This document shows, piece after piece, positions 20,753-30,133 of a stretch of DNA of 64,000 bases. Source of the stretch: Tetramitus jugosus (Eukaryota > Heterolobosea > Eutetramitea > Acrasida > Vahlkampfiidae); NCBI GenBank assembly GCA_937625935.1, contig OW569369.1:248001-312000 (forward strand), read 5' to 3'. Made by a program: the position numbers and the translations under genes. The first letter of the stretch is position 1. Each line of letters starts with the position of its first letter. The notes under the pieces are model-generated. The model was not told where the DNA came from and ran no database searches. It saw only the letters and a list, made by a program, of their open reading frames with translations.

Positions 20753-21459
20753 ATGTCTTCATCATCGAAAAAGACGTTGATACAGGATGCTTCCTCACAG
20801 AATGTTCTGCCAAAGGATGCCATCATCATTGAAAAGATTTTGGCAAGTATGGGCATTCGAGAATATGAGCCTCGTTTGATTGAAATGTTTTTGGAGCTTA
20901 TTCATCGTAAGTCATGACGTCAAAGGATCACAGCATCTTTTACTTTTGTTCTATAGTCTAACTTATGAAATTTTATTAAACTTCTCATCAACGTGTGATT
21001 TTTGTCGTCTCCAAAGGTTATGTGAGTGATGTGTTTGGTGATGCCGGCACATTTATGAGACATGCCGGTAGACAAGACTTGGATTTGGAGGATGTGCGGT
21101 TGGCGATCCAATCCCGCGTCAATTATTCATTTACAGAGCCGCCACCAATCGAAGTATGTTAAAAAGCTTTTATGTGTCGTGTTTTTTTTGTCGTTGAGAG
21201 CTTTATATCATGTTATAAACAAGCAGCTTTGCTCACACATGATGATCTGGTGTAGTTCTTGTTGGATATTGCCAATAAGAAGAATTCTGAAAATTTTGGT
21301 TTCATTCCTGAGAAACCAGGAGTGCTTTTGCCACCGCCTCATCACTGCCTAACAGAAGTCAATTATCAGTTGCAGACACGAAAGCAACAACTAGAAGAGG
21401 AAGAGAACCAAATGGAGATTGAAGAACATCCTCACAAGAGACCACGTCATGTACTATAA
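20753..21459 (+). CDS. TAF9: TFIID subunit TAF9
   Basis: Exons are 20753-20906, 21017-21153 and 21256-21459 (164 residues); no exon is long, so the gene is easily missed. The protein begins MSSSSKKTLIQDASSQ and contains the TAF9 histone fold: PKDAIIIEKILASMGIREYE, DVFGDAGTFMRHAGR, LDLEDVRLAIQSR. It continues through the conserved EFLLDIANKKN and the proline-rich LPPPHHCLTEVNYQL stretch. TAF9 pairs with TAF6 in TFIID and, in many eukaryotes, SAGA. A basic C-terminal KRPRH ends the protein. Its start lies 148 bp from the divergent NUP155 start. TAF13 is only about 4 kb away, but different histone-fold pairs are involved, so the proximity is probably chance. Confidence 0.92.
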
Positions 21460-21593
21460 CTTATTAAACTCACGCACATTTATTCAAATTCTTCTGAACA
21501 TGGCATGCCAAATTGTTCGCCGTTGTGCTTGAACTTTTCCAAGCTTCCGTCAAAAAACAAAGCTACAAGATCCACCACAACTCTTTGCATCAG

Positions 21594-22904
21594 ATGACAT
21601 ATTCTGGATTTGTTCTTCGGCATCGTCAACAAATGACTATCTATCGTCGGTTTTTCACCATATGCAAACATATTTGGCCACAGGAACCCTCGATTCAACA
21701 AGAGTTTTATGAGCGAGTGGTTTTGGTGGATGAGGAAGCACAGCAGTGTTGGTCACAACAGAAGAAACTCTGGTTTCATATGAATCAGTTGCACATGATA
21801 AGAAATGCATTGGCTACTGCGGTGGGTGCTCATGATGTTGCTGTAATGTCCCTGTTGATGCATACTCTGATTTATTTGGATCTCAATTTTAAGAAGGATG
21901 ACGAGCAGAGTGAAGTGAAAGAAGATGGAGAAAAGGATATGAAGAATGAACAAAATGGTTCGATACAGCGTCAACTTTATCATGACTTTGATTTAAAGTC
22001 ATTCCTTACATGCTGGATCCGGAATTGCAAAGAGGCAGAGCAACTACCATTTATACTCTACTTGTTTACGTGTTATCAGTTCTGTGACAATGAAAGCGAT
22101 TGTGATGTCGATGATATCGAGTTTGAACATTTTTTAATAAGATTGATGGATCAGAGTGATGAACAGAGTGAATCAATAATATACCAAATGAACTTGAGAC
22201 CTCTTGAAATGAAATATTGGCTACAAAAAGTTTTTTGGAAGGCTATTGATCTAATTGGTTCAAGAATGAAGAGCAGTAATCGAGATGACGATACAAATAG
22301 AGCAATCCTGACGTTTAGACAAAAGCGACAAATGCATGAGTACTACTTGTCACTAGGTATACGAACATGCGAAGTTTTTGAAGCATTATTCTTAAACATT
22401 GGAGGTGAAATCGGAACGTCTGTGGATGTGAAAGCGTTGTGTCAGCAGAATATTGAGAAGGATAATGTTTTCCTGGGAAAGATGAAGGAAGAACATGTAA
22501 AAATATTATCTCACAGTACAAAAAGGGAACACTTGGAGTGTGCAGTGTCTATTCTCAGTCATCTTTTGGAGAGTGAAAGCTTGAGAGGAGAGCATTATCG
22601 ATATCACTACATATTAGCAGGTATAAGGCACAAGCTAGCTCAATTTACAGAGTGTTTAGATAGTTTTGAACAGAGTATACAATCAGCAGTCAGTTCTGGG
22701 CATGATATCGACCTCTATATTTTATATCATTTTCAGTTAGTACTTCAACTGCTATCTGTAAATCAGAAAGAGCTCTCCATTGCAAATTTATCCGCCAAGC
22801 AACTACAAGGAAGCTCGTCTGATCAATATTGGAAACAGATGTGCGACAGGTATCACTTGGAACCTTATGTCTCAAAGATGAAGCAAATTACATACCAGAG
22901 GTAG
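21594..22904 (+). CDS. Helical-repeat protein with LYR-like N-terminus
   Basis: This gene predicts 436 residues from the first in-frame ATG (MTYSGFVLRHR); the frame is open 27 codons further 5' without an ATG, so an upstream exon is possible. The opening segment MTIYRRFFTICKHIWP resembles the L/IYR-x-F core of the Complex1_LYR family, whose members help assemble mitochondrial complexes and Fe-S clusters. LYR proteins are usually near 100 residues; here about 350 helical residues follow, ending in TPR-like repeats (RYHYILAGIRHKLAQFTECL). An acidic stretch lies near residues 105-125. The LYR call is tentative because the match is short. If wrong, this is a helical protein of unknown role. Confidence 0.5.
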   Translation: MTYSGFVLRHRQQMTIYRRFFTICKHIWPQEPSIQQEFYERVVLVDEEAQQCWSQQKKLWFHMNQLHMIRNALATAVGAHDVAVMSLLMHTLIYLDLNFKKDDEQSEVKEDGEKDMKNEQNGSIQRQLYHDFDLKSFLTCWIRNCKEAEQLPFILYLFTCYQFCDNESDCDVDDIEFEHFLIRLMDQSDEQSESIIYQMNLRPLEMKYWLQKVFWKAIDLIGSRMKSSNRDDDTNRAILTFRQKRQMHEYYLSLGIRTCEVFEALFLNIGGEIGTSVDVKALCQQNIEKDNVFLGKMKEEHVKILSHSTKREHLECAVSILSHLLESESLRGEHYRYHYILAGIRHKLAQFTECLDSFEQSIQSAVSSGHDIDLYILYHFQLVLQLLSVNQKELSIANLSAKQLQGSSSDQYWKQMCDRYHLEPYVSKMKQITYQR

Positions 22905-23243
22905 TAGCTCATAATCATGTTTGTAGAATGATTGATGTATTCAACACTCGCTTGTTGGGAGGCTATGAGAATAGAAACTCTCAGATCGAGCCTTGGCCAA
23001 GTGGAACCTAGAACGACAATCCAAGAATTGACCTGAAAGATATTCACCTCGATGATTTTCGATTTGATGAAACAAGATGGGCAATGGGACAACGAAGTGG
23101 CCATCTTTGAAACAATGATAATATCATTGAATTCAAGTTCGACGATCACACTTCCATTGTATCATGTTAATTCCAACAAAATTTTCTCCGCTGAAAAAAC
23201 AAAAAACCGATCTCAACAAACACCGAAACAAGAACAAAAAACA
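22905..23243. other. Intergenic region with a coding-like frame broken by stops
   Basis: The 339 bp between the LYR-like gene and VPS16 hold no intact gene. One plus-strand frame reads plausibly as protein through two in-frame stops (MIDVFNTRLLGGYENRN, stop, NDNPRIDLKDIHLDDFRFDE, stop, NIIEFKFDDHTSIV). It may be a decayed exon or chance. The last ~190 bp are also in frame with the VPS16 first exon, so a longer VPS16 N-terminus from an ATG near 23052 cannot be excluded. Confidence 0.3.
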
Positions 23244-26231
23244 ATGAGTGTTTCAGCTGAATGGTACCATCATCATCCGATATGCTACTCTTTTTAAATT
23301 GTTTTGACATTTCACCAATATACTAAACAACAAACACTTATCAACCAATATCCATTCACAACTTTAATAACAACAAAAAATAGGGTTCAACTAGGCCGAG
23401 GAAAACGTGGAAAACCAGTGTACTATTCGAGAAATGAAACGTATGCAATGGATTGGAGTCTAGATGACATTGATTTGAATGATGTGCTAGTGAGTGTAGG
23501 GACGTTTGGAGGACCTCTTGGTAGGTATTATCTTGTTTGTTGTGTTGTTATTGTGTAGTTGAAAAGTTGTTGTTTGCTTATTGCATGTTTTTTCTCATGT
23601 TGTTCTTGTTCTTGTTGATGATGATGATGATGATTAGCTCTGACGAGAAATCCAAGAAAAATGTTGAGAGTCAAGGCCAATGAATCCAGCAAGCAACTCA
23701 TTTCCATGTATACGTGCTCTGGTGTGTTAATGTCCAGATTTGAATGGAACACTCAAATGAAGGGAATCATTACTCACATGTCATGGTCCAATGAAGAGAA
23801 TTTAGTTGTTGTTTCAGAGTATGTGTTTGCACGAATATTCGTTGTTAATATATTTGTATTATTGTTTGAATGATGAATGGACAACTGAAACAAATTTTTT
23901 GAACAACTTGTGTGAAAACAATAATAGAGATGGTAGTGTGTACATGTACGACATTCATGGTAAGCCTGTAGGTTCATTTAGCTTTGTCGCTGATGTGAGA
24001 GAGAGTGGAGTATTGCAAACAGCAACCTGGGGCAACGGTGTCGCCATTCTAACAAAGGATTTTAAGCTTTGGGTCGTAAGTGATTTGGAAGCCCCATTTT
24101 GTGAACAATTTGCTCGGATACCTGTTGTGTTGGACTTTGATGATGAAAAAGACATTGGAATGGCTGTATTGGCAGAGGATCAGAACCCGAATGGAACCGT
24201 CGAAGTGTTGCTTAGCGTTCCTCAGAGTAATTCTGTATTTGTGGTGAGCAAGGATCGTTGTATGGATATGAAGGTGGAGAATGGACCCTTTTCTCGAATT
24301 GTTCCATCACCGAGTGGTGAGGCTATTGCGCTGTTTACAGATGCTGGTGGTCTATGGGTCATTCAATCCGATTTTTCCGAAAATCACCCAGAGTTTAATA
24401 CGAAATCGAGTGCACCACCGCATCAAGTGGCTTGGTGTGGTGAAGATAGTGTGTGCTTGTATTGGGAGCCTGATCAGATTAACCGTGATGGTGCATCTTT
24501 GCTTCTCATGATTGGACCTACTGGCGAGTTTCAAAAGTTTACATTTGATGGACCTATTCACCTATCTACCGAAATTGATGGTGTGAGGATTTTTTCGAAT
24601 GATTCGAGCGAGTTTCTACAGCGAGTTCCCGAACCTATATTTGATATATTTAGGATTGGTTCTCTGACACCTTCCGCAATGTTGTTTGATTCCTATATTG
24701 AATTTGAGAAAAAGAATGCGTCATCGATCAAAAATATTCGTTCCATTAAGGCTCACTTGCCCAATGCTGTACGCAACTGTCTCTCGGCAGCGGCAAACGA
24801 ATACAATCCAAGTTTACAGCGAAATCTGTTGAAGGCAGCGACATATGGAAAATCATTTTGTGAGGAGTTTAATCACGCGGATTTTATGAACACTTGTAAA
24901 GTGCTCAGAGTAATGAATGCTGTCCGTGATTTTAATATTGGAATACCAATTACTTTTGAACAGTATGTATCTTTGCTCATCCAACTTGGTATATCTTGAA
25001 AACATCTTGATAACATTGTGCTTACTTGCTCTTTCCCTTTTATTCAATGATTCGAATGAAAAGATACAAGAGATTGACTCCGAATGTGTTGATCGATAGA
25101 TTAGTCAATCGATGCCATCATCTACTAGCCTACCGCATTTGTGAATATCTCAAAATTAAACCTGGTAACGTGCTAGTGCATTGGGCTTGCTCCAAGGTGA
25201 ATAGCGATGAAGACGATCAGGACATTTTGAAATCGATCAAGTCCAAGTTAAAAACGTGTGAAGGAGTGTCTTACGCCACTGTTGCATCTGTTGCACATCG
25301 AGCAGGTCGGAAGGATCTTGCTATCAGTTTGTTGGAGAAGGAGGAGAGAGCTGGCGAACAAGTACCACTACTATTGAACATGGGAGAAACGAAGAAGGCC
25401 TTACGACAGGCAATCTACAGTGGAGAAACCGATCTCGTCTATTTGGTGTTGTTGCATATGAAGAAGAAGCTCGAACCATCAATATTCTTCTCCATCATTA
25501 ATGAAAAGGAGTTTGATGTTGCCCGAAATCTCTTTGTATCGTATTGCAAGGAACAAGACATTGAGTTCTTGAAGGTGTTCTACCATGCGCTCGAATTACC
25601 TCACGAAGCTGCAATGATGACAATCTATGAATCGTATCAAACAGATGACATATTTACTCGACGGAAACTTCTGTCTCAGGCGAGTACTCTATTTGCAAAG
25701 AGAAGGGATACAATAACTGACTCGAAGGGCTCCGAACAACAAAAATTACTTCTCGAGATTCAAAGTAAGCTCGATGATAGTATAGGAAGGAATTTGTTCA
25801 CAGGCCTATCGGTCAGTGACACTATTTACAACTGTATTTTGATGGGCGATAAGCTTGAGGAAAAATTGAAGAGTGAATTTGGAGTTCCAGACAAGAGATA
25901 TTGGTGGATCAAGGTTGCAGCATATTCAAAGTTGGGAGATTGGGAAAAATTAGAAATCTTTGCAAAGAAGAAGTCACCTATAGGGTTCAAACCATTTGTG
26001 GAAGCATGTATCAAGAGAGGAAATCATGTCGAAGCAATGAAGTATATCCCAAAGGTAACAGATGCTTGGGAAAAGGTTGAACTCTATGTAGAGTTGGCAA
26101 AATTCAAAGAAGCTATCGAAACTGCCTACGCCCAGCAAGATATTGACATGCTATCATATATACAATCCAAGACTACCAATCAGAAGACGAGACAAACAAT
26201 CGATGAGTTATTGGTCAAGTTAGGTGCTTAA
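23244..26231 (+). CDS. VPS16: VPS16, HOPS/CORVET core subunit
   Basis: Exons are 23244-23263 (20 nt), 23384-23520, 23638-23818, 23928-24962 and 25064-26231, giving 846 residues, close to the ~839 of animal VPS16. Phases agree at each join. The N-terminal beta-propeller includes YAMDWSLDDIDLND, GTFGGPLALTRNP and SEDGSVYMYDIHG, the last two created by splicing. The C-terminal alpha-solenoid has the diagnostic QYKRLTPNVLIDRLV, ILVHWAC-like VLVHWACSKV, GEQVPLLLNMG, PDKRYWWIKVAAYSKLGDWE and SPIGFKPFVEACIK. VPS16 is shared by the CORVET and HOPS tethering complexes, which drive endosome and lysosome fusion and bind VPS33 through the C-terminal part. Confidence 0.92.
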
Positions 26232-26285
26232 TTTTGAACATAATAACAGCACTATGTATTTTCTACATTGTCAACTACATGCTAT

Positions 26286-26804
26286 TCAGTTGGAACTCAG
26301 ATCGGAATCCTCGAATTCTTCCACGTTCTTCACATAGTTGTCCCGTAACTCATCATTGACTTGGTACGGGGTTCTTATTTGGCTCAATTGAGCTTCCAAC
26401 TTCTCAAGTTCATCGTACGTGTTGCTTTCCTTCACCTCCGACTTTTGTTCCTTGACCCAATACACCCTGTTGGAATTTTTCGAATTTGTCACAAGCTGTG
26501 TCCTCTTGTCCGAAGGCATCACGACGTATCCTTGCTGAGTAGGCAACAACCCAGGACGAAGAAGAGATGTTTCTTTTTCTTTTTCAATATGGTCCAAAGA
26601 ATAATCCACTACTCTGCCCAGTTCTTTCCTAATGACCTTTTTCTTTGCAGGTATGATCTGTTGGAGAGTGTAGTCTGTCAAATCCTCAGAATCTCTTTCA
26701 ACATAGTAAACAGTGGTTTTCGAATCTAACTTTGTCACTGGAGTATGTACTGGGAGTTGAACATTGGATATGGGGTTCGGTGCAAGAGACTGGTTCTGAC
26801 CCAT
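26286..26804 (-). CDS. Small protein with N-myristoylation motif, unknown function
   Basis: This gene predicts 172 residues from the first in-frame ATG. The protein opens MGQNQS, with Gly2 and Ser6 as required for N-myristoylation, so attachment to a membrane is likely. No domain is recognised. The middle has repeated short motifs with aspartate and tyrosine (DLTDYTLQQIIP, VVDYSLDHIEKEKE), possibly two related units. The C-terminus is a short charged coiled coil (TYDELEKLEAQLSQI) ending EEFEDSDLSSN. The reading frame is open upstream but only with non-ATG codons. Its start faces the HAUS6-like gene across 132 bp, so both share one promoter region. Confidence 0.6.
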   Translation of the reverse strand: MGQNQSLAPNPISNVQLPVHTPVTKLDSKTTVYYVERDSEDLTDYTLQQIIPAKKKVIRKELGRVVDYSLDHIEKEKETSLLRPGLLPTQQGYVVMPSDKRTQLVTNSKNSNRVYWVKEQKSEVKESNTYDELEKLEAQLSQIRTPYQVNDELRDNYVKNVEEFEDSDLSSN

Positions 26805-26936
26805 TCTTGATTCCAATCGTAGATCTACCACCGGGCGCTTTTTTCCCTCCAAAATTCATGGTTTTTGGCGCCAAGCGAGCCAAAAATCTTGACGTTTCAG
26901 CCACAAAAAATTACGAAAGACGAATTTGTGATAGCC

Positions 26937-28462
26937 ATGATAGACACAGATCGCTCACTGTCCTATGAATCACTCTTTTTCACAAACTTGCTACTGTTGG
27001 GTTTCAATGTTGAAAATCATGAGAAGGAATACCGAATTCCATTCCACAAGGACATGTTTAAATCGTCCAATGTAAGAGCCATGGAAATTATCACTCATTT
27101 CATGATGGGCAAAATGGAGGGAGACAAAAAGAGGAACCAAATGCTAAAGGCTTGTTGGCCAGTTGCCGGAAAGAACGAGAGAAATGAGTTTCGGAAGATT
27201 ATAGGTGAATGGATGAAGAATTTGTTGAATCGAAACATCCAGAGAACCATGTTGATGACATGTTACGGTGAAAAGTATGTTTGGTAGTTGATTAATTTGT
27301 GTGCTTCAATATTTGTGTGTCAAACTGTACGATTAACAAACACAACAACAACATGACATTAGTTTTGTACAGTTACTCCATGATTTGTCACACCATATTC
27401 TGCTTCATTACTTGAAGCAAAAGTATCCGGATTATGTGACTCAACGTGCTCCATTGTCTGCTCTACAGAGTATGGATTCCATTGCGTTGCTCCAAAGTAA
27501 CTCCAATGCTGATGCTGCAGATCAATTACGGTGTCTTACAAATTCGCTCATGTTACATGTGCGGAATCAGAGTCAACAATTACTGGACAATACGAGTAAG
27601 TTTGTTGCTCAAACACAAGAGTGGAAACAAAGTGCAGACAAGGTGACATCGGAGCTCAATATCATTACACAGAAACATGGCCAATTGCATGAAAAGCTCC
27701 ATACAATGAAACAGCTGCCACAAGATGATGTGGAGAATCAGAGAATGATGGAGCAACAGATACGGCAGACTTTATCTATGTTCAAGAATTTGCACGAGAA
27801 GAATCAGTCGATACAAGGTATGTTCGTTGCTGTGCTTGCTCCGTTTTATTTATGATGTGATCTAACTTGGCTAATCGTTTCTTCGCAAATTGTTAGATGT
27901 ACAAAATGATATGTGTGAATCATCCGTGAGAAAACCAATGGATCACTCTTCAATGCAAACTAGGAATCTTCCAAGTATACTTTCGAGATATAACGAAGGA
28001 ATGAAACAGATGATTATACAGACAAACAATCAACCATCACAAAACTCATTACTAGGCAATCCGGAAAATGTGTACAAGTTCTCCACGGAGCAAAGGCAAC
28101 TGTACGATAGTTACTTGCAAAACTTGCAAAACTTTTCAACAGAACTTAAGGAAGTGGCTAACAATCAGGAAAAGAGAATTGAAGCTCTGCATTCAGAGGT
28201 GCAAAAGAATCAAAACTCTTCATCCCAGTTGTCAGTCCCAAGAAACTCCTTCTCTTTAATGCAGCCAACACCTCCCAAGCAACCATTCAATGTCATGGAT
28301 TCACCAATGAACAGTACTGCCTTGTTCCCTGTCACGCCCAAAGGTGAATTCAGGAAGCCACAACAACCGGCTAGTGCCTACAAGTCTCCCATTGTCACAA
28401 CCAGCACTCCCCAGAGAGAAAGTATAGTAACACCATCCTCGAAGTGGACCTTTCCTCGATAA
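26937..28462 (+). CDS. HAUS6: Augmin complex subunit 6 (HAUS6-like)
   Basis: Exons are 26937-27274, 27363-27817 and 27897-28462 (452 residues). The N-terminal ~125 residues match the HAUS6 N-terminal domain: LFFTNLLLLGFNVENH, then DMFKSSNVRAMEIITHFM, then the invariant-looking KACWPVAGKNERNEFRK and GEWMKNL. Splicing then gives GENFVQLLHDLSHHIL, as expected for that domain. The middle is coiled coil (NIITQKHGQLHEKLHTM) and the tail is Ser/Pro/Thr-rich with several SP/TP sites, possibly targets of mitotic kinases. Augmin binds spindle microtubules and recruits gamma-tubulin for branching nucleation. Animal HAUS6 is about 950 residues, so this copy is short. The start is the first in-frame ATG. 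Confidence 0.75.
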
Positions 28463-28633
28463 AGCTCATGATGCAGATAATACAATCCCGCTTATGTTCC
28501 ACAAATGTCCCACCCATGCTCCTTGTTCGGCAAAACTTGTGAGCTTTGTATTTCGTGTTTCCGCTTGAATCAAACAAAAAAGAATTCACCACGAGAGCAC
28601 AACAGCAAACAACAACCATTTAACAATCATATC

Positions 28634-30049
28634 ATGCTGCAAAGATCAAGACTCGTTCTACAGCACACATCAACAATCAAAAGAGTGACGCTCGCTCGTG
28701 CGTCCCTTCTCCCCATTGTACAACACCAGCACTCTTCTCCGCTCTTTGCTATTTCTCCTTCTCAGTTTCCCGCCCGGTATTTTTCCTCAAATTTTCCGCG
28801 ACTGACACTACAGGAAAAAGCTCTAAATACTGCGCAAGCTCAGCAACCACAATCAACCTCCCATACAACAACAGTCAATGAAAAGCAACAACAAAAACAT
28901 TCAAACAACAAGGAAGAAACTGAGCAAGAGTATGAAAAACGCTCCAAACCACTCAAAATCTGGCTCTTTACACTATCTACTCTCGTGTTTGGTATCGTAG
29001 CTGTAGGAGGTCTCACACGTCTCGAAGAAGGAGGTCTCTCAATGGTCACATGGTCCCCACTGGGCAGTCTACCACCCATGACTGACGAAGAATGGAACAA
29101 GGAGTTTGAACGGTACAAGCAATACCCAGAATATCAAAAGAAGAATATGGGTATGACAGTGGATGAATTCAAGTACATTTTCTGGTATGAATACTTGCAT
29201 CGTATGCTTGGTCGTGTCATTGGAGTGACTTTTGCTGTTCCCGCCATTTATTTCTCCGCAAAGGGCTTGATCCGATTCCGTCCTCCAAGGATTGTCGGTG
29301 CAGCGAGAACACTGTTGATTGGCTCGTTGATTGGGTTTCAAGGTCTACTCGGTTGGTACATGGTCAAGAGTGGACTTGACTCTGAGCATCGACTCATGAA
29401 GGATTACAACAATGTTCCACGTGTGAGTCAGTATCGATTGGCGAGTCATTTGTTGACTGCGTTTGCCATCTATGGTCTATCGGTGTGGGCACTGTTGGAT
29501 GTGGTGTCTCCCAAGAGATTCGTGCCCGATTTGGTAAGCAAGGAGGCGTTTGTGGTGAATCGATTAAAGTCAATGGCTCGAGCATCACCCTTCTTGACTG
29601 CCCTGGTATTTATTACGGCAGCAAGTGGTGCGTTTGTGGCAGGAATGGACGCTGGTCTCGTCTACAATGAGTTTCCACTCATGGGTGGCAAGTGGATACC
29701 GAGCGATATTGCTGCGTTGCCTGTCTGGTGGCGAAATTGCTTTGAGAATGCAACGACTGTTCAATTCCAACATCGTTTGTTAGCCACCATTACCTCTCTT
29801 GCGATTGGAACCATCTATACGGCCAATCGCTTTGGAAAGGGAGGTACCACTTGGAAGGCGTTGCCACCTCGAGTTAGACTTGCAATCAATGCAATGATGG
29901 CTGTTGTGTGCTTCCAGTACGCTCTCGGTATCACCACTCTATTGACCTATGTCCCAACCTCGTTGGCCAGTATGCATCAAATGGGCAGCTTGACACTCTT
30001 CACAACTTCCATCTACTTTATGCACGTGATGAGGAGGTTGCGATTATAA
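28634..30049 (+). CDS. COX15: Heme A synthase COX15
   Basis: This gene predicts 471 residues from MLQRSRLVLQH, which opens a long Arg/Ser/His-rich mitochondrial presequence (an in-frame ATG at 28505 would add 43 less plausible residues). COX15/CtaA oxidises the heme O methyl group to the formyl of heme A in the inner membrane, for cytochrome c oxidase. Eight hydrophobic helices are visible. Conserved signatures are GGLTRLEEGGLSMVTWSP and the four heme-ligand histidines, in EYLHRMLGR, ASHLLTAF, QFQHRLLA and MHQMGS. The double-glycine loop GAFVAGMDAGL and NEFPLMGG are also present. Length after presequence removal fits mitochondrial COX15. There are no introns. Confidence 0.95.
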   Translation: MLQRSRLVLQHTSTIKRVTLARASLLPIVQHQHSSPLFAISPSQFPARYFSSNFPRLTLQEKALNTAQAQQPQSTSHTTTVNEKQQQKHSNNKEETEQEYEKRSKPLKIWLFTLSTLVFGIVAVGGLTRLEEGGLSMVTWSPLGSLPPMTDEEWNKEFERYKQYPEYQKKNMGMTVDEFKYIFWYEYLHRMLGRVIGVTFAVPAIYFSAKGLIRFRPPRIVGAARTLLIGSLIGFQGLLGWYMVKSGLDSEHRLMKDYNNVPRVSQYRLASHLLTAFAIYGLSVWALLDVVSPKRFVPDLVSKEAFVVNRLKSMARASPFLTALVFITAASGAFVAGMDAGLVYNEFPLMGGKWIPSDIAALPVWWRNCFENATTVQFQHRLLATITSLAIGTIYTANRFGKGGTTWKALPPRVRLAINAMMAVVCFQYALGITTLLTYVPTSLASMHQMGSLTLFTTSIYFMHVMRRLRL

Positions 30050-30133
30050 GGGATTGAATTAAATTAGGAGGGATTTATGTTTTTTACAATTTAGATAAGT
30101 GTGGTACATGTTTTTGTAGAATAGTCACGTAGC

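Noticed and set aside
16938-21459. TAF13 and TAF9 as a functional TFIID gene cluster
   Set aside because: They belong to different histone-fold pairs, are separated by NUP155, and tight spacing is general in this genome.
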